Source: Mesorhizobium sp. CAU 1732 (lineage in GTDB: Bacteria > Pseudomonadota > Alphaproteobacteria > Rhizobiales > Rhizobiaceae). From it: 64,000 bases of DNA. The stretch covers positions 62,001-126,000 of the forward strand of contig NZ_JBDQQR010000004.1 in NCBI RefSeq assembly GCF_039888675.1, given 5' to 3'. Position 1 is the first letter of the stretch, and the number at the start of each line of letters is the position of its first letter. A program made the translations under genes and the position numbers. Positions 45,279-54,268 of the stretch are shown here, piece by piece. The notes beneath the pieces are model-generated. The model was not told the origin of the DNA. It ran no database searches and saw nothing but the letters and a program-made list of their open reading frames with translations.

Positions 45279-46999
45279 CCGCGACAGCAGAATTTCCGGT
45301 TTCGGGCAGCGCAGTTCCCGCGCCACGCCCCGGCTCGATCCTGATGACGCCCGCGCGCCTCGCGGCTATCCAGCCGAGCCGCGTCAGCGGCGCGCGTGCC
45401 TTCATGAACAAGATGGTTCGCGAGCGCTGGGATATTTCCGTCCAGCGTTTCGACATTGATAAGAGCGCCGCCGGCACCTTCGTCTATTCCATCAAGTCGC
45501 CTGACTGCGAATTCTCCTTCATCGGCTTTTCCTTCCCGCCCAGCCGCACCGCGCGCACCGGCCGCATCATCGGCCGCGCGTGGGACATGATGGGCACGCT
45601 CAACGAAGGCCCCGCGACGGAAGCCGACATCGAGTCCGCCCGCGTCGAACTGCCCAAGCTCTACAGCGGCCGCGCCACGCCCAATGCGCTGATCTGGTGC
45701 CGCTCCAACCGCTCGATGCGCGTGTTCGACCAGACGCTTGCAGCCCTCGCCGACGGCAACCAGCCAGAAATCTCCGCTTTGTCGGAAGTTTGCTACCTCA
45801 TGCGCAACACCGGGCTCGATGGTAACGGCACGTTCGGCACGCGTTCCTTCCCGTCCCTCGGCGCCGATCATCCGCTTGGCGGCGTGTTGCAGGCGCAGCT
45901 TTTGACCGCCTATCTGATGCGCGAATATTCGTGCGATCTGGTCGAGCACCTTGCCAGTCTCAAATCCGACAAGGCGGTGAAGATCGACCCGACCACGCGC
46001 CGTTTCCTCGGTGTCGGCAATGGCTCGGCACTTGGCCTGATCTTCTTCATCCAGAAGCATCCGCGCCTCATCAATGCGCTGCTCACCGCGCGTGAGAACG
46101 CCATCGCCAAGGCGCGCGCCCTGGCGGTCGAAAAAGGCGACGACCGAGTCGCACAGCTCCTCGAGCTTGTGCAACGCGCTATCGTTTTCCGCCAGCAGGA
46201 CAAGATGGTCTACGAGGCTTTCACCTCGAGCCAGCAGATTGCAGCAGACCTCCAACAGGTCGCGCAAGCCCTCGATGCGTTGCGCCAGACGGGCCTCGTC
46301 AACGGAGAGCGCGCCAGCTATCCGCTTGACGCACTGGCCCAGCACTTCGACGACACCTTAAGTCCGGAAGCCGGCGAGATCTTCCTGTCGCTGCTGGTCG
46401 AACTGGTGCCTGACATGGTCGATGACGCGATCCGGGCCATCGACGCGCCCGACGAGTTCACCGTTCAGGCGTCCGAGAAAGCCTGCGACCTGCTCACCCT
46501 CGTGCGTCGTGACTATGGCTGGGCGCTCGAGGCCGACATGGCTCATCCCCACGCCTATCGTTATGTCTGGTACAAGTCGGAGACCGCCGAGGAACCCCGC
46601 CGCGGGGCGCGCGACGAGGTGCCGGATGCGCTCGATCTCGGGCTCGACATCTGCGGTGGCGTCCAAAAACTCGCCGCGGATCTCGAAGCCTCGCCTGCCG
46701 ATCTCACGCTCGCGCGCTTCCTCATGAAGCACCCGCAGCATCGCCATCTGGTTGCCCGTATCCAGAGCTTGCGCGGCCTCACCTATCACACGCCCCACGC
46801 TAACATTAACGCAGAGGCGTTCGTGCCCATCGACCTCGTGCGCCTGATGAATGTCGGCATCCATGGCATCGACAAGACGCGCGACTTCCTCAACCGCAAT
46901 CTGCGTGGCGTGCTCTATCACGGCGCGCCGACGCCGCAGGACATCCGCGCCGGCTACACCGGCACCTGGTTCTACCCGGCCGAACCAGCCACCGCATGA
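45275..46999 (+). CDS. Conserved protein of unknown function (574 aa)
   Basis: I do not recognise a family. From ATG 45275 (ATGA overlap with the IclR gene) the protein has 574 aa, no signal peptide and no clear membrane helix. Stretches that look conserved are GSILMTPARLAAIQPSRVSGAR, RTGRIIGRAWDMMGTLNEGP, LIWCRSNRSMRVFDQTLAAL, LMRNTGLDGNGTFGTRSF, FLGVGNGSALGLIFF and GLTYHTPHANINAEAF. Codon use matches its neighbours. The overlap with a dipeptidase, transporter and RidA operon makes an enzymatic role in breakdown of the imported compound likely (inference). Confidence 0.85.
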   Translation: MTATAEFPVSGSAVPAPRPGSILMTPARLAAIQPSRVSGARAFMNKMVRERWDISVQRFDIDKSAAGTFVYSIKSPDCEFSFIGFSFPPSRTARTGRIIGRAWDMMGTLNEGPATEADIESARVELPKLYSGRATPNALIWCRSNRSMRVFDQTLAALADGNQPEISALSEVCYLMRNTGLDGNGTFGTRSFPSLGADHPLGGVLQAQLLTAYLMREYSCDLVEHLASLKSDKAVKIDPTTRRFLGVGNGSALGLIFFIQKHPRLINALLTARENAIAKARALAVEKGDDRVAQLLELVQRAIVFRQQDKMVYEAFTSSQQIAADLQQVAQALDALRQTGLVNGERASYPLDALAQHFDDTLSPEAGEIFLSLLVELVPDMVDDAIRAIDAPDEFTVQASEKACDLLTLVRRDYGWALEADMAHPHAYRYVWYKSETAEEPRRGARDEVPDALDLGLDICGGVQKLAADLEASPADLTLARFLMKHPQHRHLVARIQSLRGLTYHTPHANINAEAFVPIDLVRLMNVGIHGIDKTRDFLNRNLRGVLYHGAPTPQDIRAGYTGTWFYPAEPATA

Positions 47000-47730
47000 C
47001 GGACGACAAGACCATGACGACGCTTAGAATCATGCCGCGCGAGATGCGGCTCATGTCCGAACGCATCCTGTCGCTTACGGCGTTGCCTAAGGGCTTCTTC
47101 ACGGCGGTGATCGACCATGTCATGTATTCGCAGAAGCTCGCGTTCGGCGGCTTCGCGATGCTCGAAACCCGCTTCGACGTGCTTGCCAAGGCAGACCCGG
47201 CGAAGATTGCCATCGCCAGCGAAACCGCCGGAACGCTCGAACTCGACGCCGCAGGCGAACATGCCTGGTTCGTGGTGCCGACGCTGCTCGACCTTGCCGG
47301 CGAGTTCGTCGCCCGCTTCGGCGAAGCCCGCATCACCGTTGCAAACGCCCTCGATCCGGCAGAGCTGAAGATCGCGCAAGCGCTGGCCGGCCGCACCGGC
47401 CTTGCCCTCACCGTGCGCGAAGGCGACGCGCCCGTTTTCACCGCGACCGCACAGCCGCTCACCGGCATCGTGGCGCAGGATGATCCGACGCTGTGGGCGC
47501 TGCTCTGCGACGGCGTTCAGATCGACGCCGAACTCTGGTGGCGTACCTATCACCACGCCAAGAAGGCGCTGGCCGCCGACACGGTCGTGTCGCGCCGCCA
47601 TGCTGGTCCGATGATCGTCAACGAGGACGGCACCGTCATCGGCCGCAAGGACAATGACGACGAGACCGACATCTCGTTCCTCGCCGCGCCCGGCGCACAG
47701 AACACTCAGGGAGAAAACGCGAAGCCATGA
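46996..47730 (+). CDS. Conserved protein of unknown function (244 aa)
   Basis: Unrecognised 244-aa protein that overlaps both neighbours by 4 bp (ATGA at each end), so it is made in step with the 574-aa protein and the dipeptidase. No signal peptide or membrane segment. The N-terminus MPREMRLMSERILSLTALPK and the long mixed alpha/beta stretch that follows do not give a fold by eye. The C-terminal 30 residues are acidic and look flexible. Probably a partner subunit of the 574-aa protein (inference from coupling only). Confidence 0.82.
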   Translation: MTDDKTMTTLRIMPREMRLMSERILSLTALPKGFFTAVIDHVMYSQKLAFGGFAMLETRFDVLAKADPAKIAIASETAGTLELDAAGEHAWFVVPTLLDLAGEFVARFGEARITVANALDPAELKIAQALAGRTGLALTVREGDAPVFTATAQPLTGIVAQDDPTLWALLCDGVQIDAELWWRTYHHAKKALAADTVVSRRHAGPMIVNEDGTVIGRKDNDDETDISFLAAPGAQNTQGENAKP

Positions 47731-48701
47731 TCATCGACGGTTTACAGTGTGGTCATTTCGACCGAGAGGCGTTCCAATCGCTCAAGAAGGCTGGCGTGGG
47801 CGGCGTGGTCGTCACCTGCGGCTTCTGGGAGGGCGCGCTTGAATCGCTGGATTCGCTCGGCAAGTGGCGCGACCTCGTGCGCGAGAACGCCGACGTCGCC
47901 GAGATCGGCACCACCGCCAAGGACATCGCCCGCATCGGTGCGGAGGGCAAGGTCGCCGTCGTCCTCGGCTTCCAGAACGCGAACCTGTTCGAAGGCCGCA
48001 TCCGTCTGGTCGAGATGTTCGCCGAGCTCGGCGTCCGCGTCGTCCAACTCACCTACAACAACCAGAACGAGCTTGGCGGTTCCTGCTACGAGGACGAGGA
48101 TTCGGGCCTCGCCCGCTACGGCAAGCAGGTCATCCTTGAGATGAACCGCGCCGGCATCCTCGTCGATTGCAGCCATGTCGGCGATCGCACGACGCTCGAT
48201 GCCATCAAGGTTTCGGAAAAGCCGATCGCCGTTACCCACGCCAATGCGCGCTCGCTGTTCAACCACAAGCGCAACAAGTCCGACGCCGTCATCAAGGCTC
48301 TGGGCGAGACCGGCGGCGTCATCGGCTGCGCGGCCTACCGCAACATCACCGGCGACGAGTACTGCAAGACCATCGAGGCGTGGTGCACCATGGTCGCCCG
48401 CACCGTGGACATCGCCGGCATCGATACCGTCGCCATCGGCACCGACCGCAGCCACAACTTCACCGCGCCCGACTATGCGTGGATGCGTCAGGGCCGCTGG
48501 ACCCGCGGCGTCGAATACGGCGCAAGCGCTGCCGGCAAGCCGCTTAAGGCGCCGCCGCCGGACTGGTTCCAGACCGTCGAGGACATGAACGTGATCCCCA
48601 GAGGGCTGCGTGCCGTCGGCTTCTCGGAAGAGGAAGTCGACAAGATCACTCACAAGAACTGGCTGCGTCTCTACGAAGCCACGTTCGGCACCTCATCTTA
48701 A
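47727..48701 (+). CDS. Divergent peptidase family M19 (membrane dipeptidase-like) protein
   Basis: A 324-aa amidohydrolase-fold protein of the renal-dipeptidase group. Kept metal-site residues: H150 in LVDCSHVGD, H171 in VTHANARS and D240 in IGTDRSHNF. The usual N-terminal HxD pair is not present (IDGLQCGHFD), and the bridging glutamate appears replaced by Q83 in GFQNANL. It belongs to a divergent 'DGLQ/GFQN' subgroup that may not be a true zinc dipeptidase. No lipid anchor or signal, so it acts in the cytosol. Overlaps the preceding gene by 4 bp. Confidence 0.85.
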   Translation: MIIDGLQCGHFDREAFQSLKKAGVGGVVVTCGFWEGALESLDSLGKWRDLVRENADVAEIGTTAKDIARIGAEGKVAVVLGFQNANLFEGRIRLVEMFAELGVRVVQLTYNNQNELGGSCYEDEDSGLARYGKQVILEMNRAGILVDCSHVGDRTTLDAIKVSEKPIAVTHANARSLFNHKRNKSDAVIKALGETGGVIGCAAYRNITGDEYCKTIEAWCTMVARTVDIAGIDTVAIGTDRSHNFTAPDYAWMRQGRWTRGVEYGASAAGKPLKAPPPDWFQTVEDMNVIPRGLRAVGFSEEEVDKITHKNWLRLYEATFGTSS

Positions 48702-48718
48702 AAGAGGAGAACTGGGAA

Positions 48719-49771
48719 ATGACGAAATTCACGATCAAGTCGCCATGCTTCATGGCACCGAACCGCCGCACCTTTCTGAAGGGCGTCGGTATCGCTGCGG
48801 CTTCCACGCTGGCAGCGCCCTACGTCGCTCGCGCACAGGACAATGTGATCTACATCAACACCTGGGGTGGCCCCTGGGAAGAAGCGGCACGCGCCAACCT
48901 GTTCGACCCGTTCACCGCCGCAACCGGCGTCGAGATCCGCACCGTTTCGCCGGTGTCGTTCGCAAAGCTCGCGCAGCAGGTCAACACCGGCGTCTACGAA
49001 TTCGACATCACGACGCTCGGCGGGGCAGAACTCGTCCGCGCCAACTCGGCCGGCATCATCGAGGAGCTTGAAGCACCCTACGCGGGGGGCCTTTACCAGA
49101 ACGGCATCGGCTCGCACGCCTTCGCTACCGTCATGGCATGGCGCACTGACAAGTTCAGCGAACCCCCGCAGAGCTGGGCCGATTTCTGGGATGTGGAGCG
49201 CTTCCCCGGCCCGCGTTCCCTCCAACGCTATCCCGCCCGCGTCCTGCCGCTGGCGCTGCTCGCCGATGGCGTTGCGGTCGAAAACCTCTACCCACTCGAC
49301 CTCGACCGCGCGTTTGCCAAGCTCGACGAGATCAAGGACCACATCCGCGTCTGGTGGACGGCCGGCGCGCAGTCGACACAGATCCTGCGTGACGGCGAAG
49401 TCGACATGATCGGCATCTGGCATGGCCGCTTCTTCGAAGCCGAAGACGCCGACGCGCCGGTCGCCATGACCTGGAACCAGGGCGAAATCGACAGCGCCTA
49501 CTGGGTCGTCGCCAAGGACTCGCCGAACATCGAGCGCGCGAAGGACTTCATCGCCTTCGCAACCAGCCCCGAGCCGCTGGCAAACTTCGTCAAAGCTGCC
49601 GATTATGGCCCGCTCAACCCGGCTGCCGGCGCGTTCATTTCGGAAGAGGAAGGCAAGCGCATGCCGACCTCGGAAGAAAACAGCAAGCTGGTCTTCACGC
49701 AGGACATCGCCAATCTCGGCGGCGACATCGAAGAGATCGCACAGCGCTTCGAGGAGTGGGTCGCAAGCTGA
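48719..49771 (+). CDS. Pot-type (spermidine/putrescine class) periplasmic binding protein
   Basis: A 350-aa solute-binding protein with a twin-arginine-type leader (NRRTFLKGVGIAAASTLAAP). The mature part starts VIYINTWGGPWEEAARANLF, the PotD/AfuA-group opening, and has DITTLGGAELVRANSAGIIEE and AYWVVAKDSPNIERAKDFI. GAGGAG lies 9 bp before the ATG. It follows the dipeptidase-like gene by 17 bp, so the importer is part of the same operon. Ligand may be an amine, opine or amide rather than a polyamine. Confidence 0.87.
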   Translation: MTKFTIKSPCFMAPNRRTFLKGVGIAAASTLAAPYVARAQDNVIYINTWGGPWEEAARANLFDPFTAATGVEIRTVSPVSFAKLAQQVNTGVYEFDITTLGGAELVRANSAGIIEELEAPYAGGLYQNGIGSHAFATVMAWRTDKFSEPPQSWADFWDVERFPGPRSLQRYPARVLPLALLADGVAVENLYPLDLDRAFAKLDEIKDHIRVWWTAGAQSTQILRDGEVDMIGIWHGRFFEAEDADAPVAMTWNQGEIDSAYWVVAKDSPNIERAKDFIAFATSPEPLANFVKAADYGPLNPAAGAFISEEEGKRMPTSEENSKLVFTQDIANLGGDIEEIAQRFEEWVAS

Positions 49772-49801
49772 TCCCTCCAGCCTGAAAGCCTCCCAAGGCT
49801 G

Positions 49802-49843
49802 GCCGCCGCGCCCTTCCCTTCTTTCCAGGTTGGGCGCGGCGGC
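49802..49843 (+). promoter_or_regulatory. Strong stem-loop between the binding protein and permease genes
   Basis: Perfect 12-bp stem GCCGCCGCGCCC/GGGCGCGGCGGC around an 18-nt loop, about 30 bp after the binding protein stop. There is no T-run after it. Such hairpins commonly protect the binding-protein mRNA and lower downstream expression, giving excess binding protein over permease. Confidence 0.65.
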
Positions 49844-49875
49844 TCACATTGTGAACCTGAAACCGGGAAACGGCG

Positions 49876-50724
49876 ATGACGACCGGCCTCTCAAATCTCA
49901 CGCAGAAGACGAACCTGTGGCCGTGGCTTCTGCTCACGCCGCTGGCGCTGTTCCTCACCGTCTTCTTCGTCGTGCCTTTGCTCGACGTGGCGATCATGAG
50001 CTTCACCCACCCGCGCCCGACGCTCGCCAATTACGAGCGTGCGCTGACCGGTGCGCTCTACCAGCGCGTCTTCATCAACACGTTCCTGACGGCAGGCTTC
50101 GTCACTTTATGCTGTCTGCTTGTCGGTTACCCGCTCGCCTATCTGATGTCGATCGGCAGCCAGCGCACCGCGATGCTGATCCTGCTTCTCGTGACGATGA
50201 GCTTCTGGACCAGCTTCCTCGTGCGCACCTATGCGTGGATGGTGCTGCTGGGTAACAATGGCCCGCTGATCTGGCTGATCCATACGATGGGCTTCGAGCA
50301 GACTCCGCAGCTTCTGTTCACGCGATTTTCCTCGACGCTTGCGATGGTCCACATCCTCGCGCCCTACATGATCATGAACATCTACTCGGTCATGCGGAAG
50401 ATCGACCCGACGTTGATCCGCTCGGCGGAAAGTCTCGGCGCGCGCGGCTCGTCCTTGTTCCGGCACGTCTATCTGCCGCTGACCGCGCCCGGCATCGCCA
50501 ATGGCTGCGTGCTCGTCTTCGTCATCTGCCTCGGCTTCTACGTCACGCCGGTTCTGCTCGGCAGCCCGCGCGAACAGATGATCACCGGCCTCATCGGCAC
50601 GCAGGTGGACGAGTTCCTCGCCTTCGGCATGGGCTCCGCGCTGGCAATGGTGCTTCTGTTCGTCACCCTCGTGATCCTCGCGATCTACCACCGCCGCTTC
50701 GGTCTCGATAAGCTCTGGGGTTAG
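49876..50724 (+). CDS. Pot-type ABC transporter permease (B subunit)
   Basis: A 282-aa permease with six membrane helices. It opens WPWLLLTPLALFLTVFFVVP and has the EAA-type loop (AESLGARGSSLFRHVYLPLT). PotB/YdcU-like. The other permease follows after 2 bp. Confidence 0.9.
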   Translation: MTTGLSNLTQKTNLWPWLLLTPLALFLTVFFVVPLLDVAIMSFTHPRPTLANYERALTGALYQRVFINTFLTAGFVTLCCLLVGYPLAYLMSIGSQRTAMLILLLVTMSFWTSFLVRTYAWMVLLGNNGPLIWLIHTMGFEQTPQLLFTRFSSTLAMVHILAPYMIMNIYSVMRKIDPTLIRSAESLGARGSSLFRHVYLPLTAPGIANGCVLVFVICLGFYVTPVLLGSPREQMITGLIGTQVDEFLAFGMGSALAMVLLFVTLVILAIYHRRFGLDKLWG

Positions 50725-50726
50725 CC

Positions 50727-51518
50727 ATGAACACTTTCATGAAATGGCTGGGCATCGCGGTCGTAATCTTCATCGCCGCGCCGCTTGTCATCGTCGTGCC
50801 GATGTCGTTCTCCACGGCACGCTCGTTGCAGTTCCCGCCACCCGGTTACTGGTTCGGCTACTACGAAGCCTACTTCTCCGATCCGCGCTGGCTGGTCCCG
50901 ACCTGGAACAGCATCATCATCGCAACGGCAACGATGGTTCTGACCATGCTGCTGGTGGTCCCTGCGACCTTCGCGCTGGTGCGTCACCGCTTTCGTGGCC
51001 GCTCCATTGCCGACATCATGATGCTGATGCCGCTTGCAGTGCCGTCCATTGTCATGGCGATCGGCTACTATTCCTATTTCGGCCAGCTCGGCATCGTGCA
51101 CACTCATCTCGGCGTCATCCTCGCCCACACCAGCCTTGCGGTTCCGATCGCCTTTCTGGTTCTGTCGGCAAACCTGAAGGGCTTCGACCGCACGCTGGAG
51201 CGCGCGGCCCTCAGCCTAGGCGCCAGCCCGACGCAGACCTTCATCCACGTCACGCTGCCGATCCTGCGCCCTGGCCTGATCATCAGTGCCCTATTTGCCT
51301 TCGTGCAGTCGTTCGATGAAACGGTCGTGGCGATCTTCATCTCCGGGCGCGGTGCCGAGACGCTGCCGCGCAAGATGTTCGACAGCATCCGGCAGGAAGC
51401 CGATCCGGTCATCGCGGTCATCTCGACGCTGCTGTTCGTCGCGGTCTTCATCGGCCTGACCGCCCCGCTGGCACTCGCCGCCATCCGCAAACGCCGGGAC
51501 CGTGCGTGCCCCGCCTGA
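50727..51518 (+). CDS. Pot-type ABC transporter permease (C subunit)
   Basis: A 263-aa permease partner: VFIAAPLVIVVPMSFSTARS at the start, MLMPLAVPSIVMAIGYYSYF in the core and EAA-type loop ALSLGASPTQTFIHVTLPIL. PotC/YdcV-like. It ends 23 bp before the ATPase start. Confidence 0.9.
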   Translation: MNTFMKWLGIAVVIFIAAPLVIVVPMSFSTARSLQFPPPGYWFGYYEAYFSDPRWLVPTWNSIIIATATMVLTMLLVVPATFALVRHRFRGRSIADIMMLMPLAVPSIVMAIGYYSYFGQLGIVHTHLGVILAHTSLAVPIAFLVLSANLKGFDRTLERAALSLGASPTQTFIHVTLPILRPGLIISALFAFVQSFDETVVAIFISGRGAETLPRKMFDSIRQEADPVIAVISTLLFVAVFIGLTAPLALAAIRKRRDRACPA

Positions 51519-51541
51519 AACCGCCATTCACGGGAAAACCC

Positions 51542-52606
51542 ATGAGCTACCTCGTACTCAACGGAATAACCAAGACCTACGGCCAGTTCTTCGCGCTGGA
51601 GGAAGTGAACCTCGGTATCGGCAAGGGCGAGTTCGTCACCTTCCTCGGCCCCTCCGGATCGGGCAAGACCACGACGCTGATGATCATCGCCGGCTTCGAG
51701 AAGGCCACCGCCGGCACGGTCGACATCGAAGGCCGCTCGTTGCATGGCCTCGCGCCGCACCAGCGCAACATCGGCATCGTCTTCCAGAATTACGGCCTGT
51801 TCCCGCACAAGACGGCGGCGGAAAACGTCTGGTTCCCGCTCCAGATGCGCGGCACCAAGCGCGGACCTGGCCTGAAGAAGGGCGAGGAGATGCTGGAACT
51901 GGTCGGCCTCAAGGACTTCGGCCATCGCTATCCGAAGGAGCTTTCGGGCGGTCAGCAGCAGCGGGTGGCGCTGGCGCGCGCGCTCGTCTTCGAGCCGTCT
52001 CTTCTGCTTCTCGACGAACCGCTCGGCGCGCTCGACAAGAACCTGCGCGAGCAGATGCAGATCGAGATCAAGCGCATCCAGCGCGCGCTGGGTGTGACGA
52101 CGATCTTCGTCACCCACGACCAGACCGAGGCGATGTCGATGTCCGACCGCATCGTGGTGTTCGAGAAGGGCCGCATCCAGCAGGTCGCGACCCCGCTCGA
52201 CATCTACCACAAGCCCGAGACCCGCTTCGTTGCTGGCTTCATCGGCGAGAGCAATCTCATCGACGCCGCCGTCACCGACCCCGCCGCCCGCAAGGCGAGC
52301 AGCGAGCACCTCGGTGAGGTCGAATACGCACAGTCGGAGCACGCGGTCGAAAAGGGCAAGCCAGTCACACTGATGATCCGCCCCGAGCACATCCGCCTGT
52401 CACGCAATCCGATCGAAGGCCGCCACAATGCGCGCATGAAGGTCGAGACCATTGTCAACTACGGCGACAACGCCCTCGTCATCGGCCGTGTCGGCACCCA
52501 GCCCATGCGCGTCCGTGTGCTCGGCGCCGATGTCGTCATCATCAAGGAAGCCGAAGATTGCTGCATCAGCTGGAAGCCTGAATCGATGTATCAGATAGCG
52601 AAGTGA
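51542..52606 (+). CDS. Pot-type ABC transporter ATP-binding protein (A subunit)
   Basis: A 354-aa ATPase of the PotA/FbpC group: Walker A GPSGSGKTT, LSGGQQQRVALARALV, Walker B LLLDEPLGALD, switch histidine in FVTHDQTEAMS, and a C-terminal TOBE domain (VTLMIRPEHIRLS). The start at 51542 lies in the context AAACCCATGAGC; the open frame from 51506 is longer by 12 codons. The stop overlaps a possible GTG start of the next frame. Confidence 0.92.
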   Translation: MSYLVLNGITKTYGQFFALEEVNLGIGKGEFVTFLGPSGSGKTTTLMIIAGFEKATAGTVDIEGRSLHGLAPHQRNIGIVFQNYGLFPHKTAAENVWFPLQMRGTKRGPGLKKGEEMLELVGLKDFGHRYPKELSGGQQQRVALARALVFEPSLLLLDEPLGALDKNLREQMQIEIKRIQRALGVTTIFVTHDQTEAMSMSDRIVVFEKGRIQQVATPLDIYHKPETRFVAGFIGESNLIDAAVTDPAARKASSEHLGEVEYAQSEHAVEKGKPVTLMIRPEHIRLSRNPIEGRHNARMKVETIVNYGDNALVIGRVGTQPMRVRVLGADVVIIKEAEDCCISWKPESMYQIAK

Positions 52607-52650
52607 CAGCGCGCGCGAACACCCCCGTCACCGATCGAGGAGAAATAACC

Positions 52651-53022
52651 ATGAACACCGTCACCGACCTGATCGAGCGCTTCGGCATCGGCAAGCGCGG
52701 CAGTTCTGCCGTCACCCACAACGGCACTGGCTATTTTGCCGTCACGCCACAGGCTCCGTATGACGGCTCGCTGAGTGCTGCCGATCAGGCGCGTCAGCTT
52801 CTCGACAAGGCTGACCTGCGCCTCGCCGAGATCGGCAGCGGCAAGGACAGGCTGCTGTTCGTCGCGATCATCCTGCCCGATATGGCGAACTACGGCGAGA
52901 TGAACGCCGTGTGGGATGAGTGGGTCGCCGGCATCGCCCCACCCGCGCGCGCGTGCTTCAGCGGCGCGCTCGCCAGCCCCTACATGAAGGTCGAGATGAT
53001 CATGGTCTGCGCGACGAACTGA
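52651..53022 (+). CDS. RidA/YjgF-family protein
   Basis: A 123-aa protein of the Rid superfamily. From ATG 52651, with a strong AGGAG site before it, it has the family layout ending with PPARACFSGALASPYMKVEM and IMVCAT, where the arginine corresponds to the residue that binds the substrate carboxylate in RidA-type deaminases. Rid proteins hydrolyse reactive enamine/imine intermediates to ketones and ammonia. Its place at the end of this operon suggests that the pathway creates an imine (inference). A GTG at 52603 could start a longer form. Confidence 0.85.
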   Translation: MNTVTDLIERFGIGKRGSSAVTHNGTGYFAVTPQAPYDGSLSAADQARQLLDKADLRLAEIGSGKDRLLFVAIILPDMANYGEMNAVWDEWVAGIAPPARACFSGALASPYMKVEMIMVCATN

Positions 53023-53411
53023 CAGGATAAGCCGCCCTGATAGACTGATCTCGGCAAGCGTCCGGCACGGGCCGGGAAGCATCGGCGCTCCAGCGGCAGC
53101 CTACGTGCACCACCACCGCTCCTCGTCTTGAAGCTCAAGCAGCAGGTCTTGAGCACACGCTCGGCTGCGTTCGCAGGCTGTCCAGCCGGAACTCCAGCGT
53201 GATCACGCTCTCCAAAGCGGTAGCGTGTGGAGACACGATGACGTCGATAACCGGCAGGTAGCACAAGCCGCATCGCACGCTGACCAGTCTCTCGCGTACT
53301 GAGCCTCCTTAGACAAAGGAGAAATCGAGTTCATTCCTGCTTCCACGGCACCCGCTCTCGATGCTGGAACCCGAAGGTGGAGGCAATCACTGCCTGCGAT
53401 CGTGAGAACAG

Positions 53412-53590
53412 CTAGTCGGTGACGCCGATCACTGCTTTCACTTCTAGAAATTCCTCCAGGCCGTAGATTCCGAACTCGCTGCCATTGCCGGACTGCTTGT
53501 AACCACCAAAGGGCAGGTCGGGTGTCGCCGCCGTGCTGTTGCTGGCGTCAACATTGCTGACGCCGGATGCAAAACTGTGGACCCTGGACA
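53412..53590 (-). pseudogene. Aldehyde dehydrogenase C-terminal fragment
   Basis: Minus-strand frame ending [20 protein letters not shown] and [15 protein letters not shown], the standard C-terminus of aldehyde dehydrogenases ([28 protein letters not shown]). About 55 codons are recognisable; the frame is broken upstream and the catalytic cysteine and glutamate are missing. Between 53023 and 53411 I see no gene. Confidence 0.75.
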
Positions 53591-54268
53591 AGCGTCTCTC
53601 CGTTCTGGCGGGAGAGTTCGATGTCGATTTCCGGTGGGCAGCGAGTTCGAAGCTGCTTGCTTCATGAATGACGACCACGACGGCCGGAGATCGGCGATGG
53701 CCAGAGGCGGCCATTTACGGGGGCGCAGGTAAGCGTGATTGCGCACGCCGGCCATCAACCTCCTGCCGGCAAGCGACGTCGGATCCGACTTTTCGCCGCG
53801 CGTTCGATCCAGGCCGCGTGGGCTGTGGGACGAGGTGATGGTCTCGGATCTCAAGTACTTCGACGGGTCCACGTGCGTTAGCGATGTCGGCATAATCTTT
53901 CCGTCGACCGAGTGCGGATCATGTCGCAACTAAGCCGGTGGACTTCGCAAAGGTCATGACGGGTTGGCAGCGCTGGTGAAGAATGAACCGCGCAAGGATC
54001 CATTCACCGGACGGACTTCGTCGTTGAAGCTGATTTACTGAGAGGGCAGGGGCATGGTGATGGCCTACAAGTGGCTTGAAGAACACACCTTCGCGGGGCC
54101 CGGCATTAAAGGACGGCTTGATAATACTGGGCCATGCTGAGTCCGAAGCGCTGTCTGCAGACCTCGACTGGCCGCGCGTCCGTGCTGTTAAAACGAGAGC
54201 CCCGGAGGTTATCGAGTTGCGGCGCCGATCACTGCATGACGACGGGGCCTTGTTTGGTGGGATGAACG
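53591..54268. other. Non-coding or decayed stretch before vapBC
   Basis: Open frames exist on both strands (for example minus 53594-53929 and plus 54058-54312) but none has a convincing start, codon pattern or family match. It probably holds more of the lost aldehyde dehydrogenase locus and junction DNA. Confidence 0.4.

Noticed and set aside
45191..46345. 384-codon minus-strand open frame within the 574-aa gene
   Set aside because: Shadow of a GC-rich gene. The sense frame is coupled to both neighbours by ATGA overlaps.
51104..52390. 428-codon minus-strand open frame opposite the Pot-type permease and ATPase
   Set aside because: The sense strand carries complete ABC transporter motifs; the antisense product is compositionally biased.
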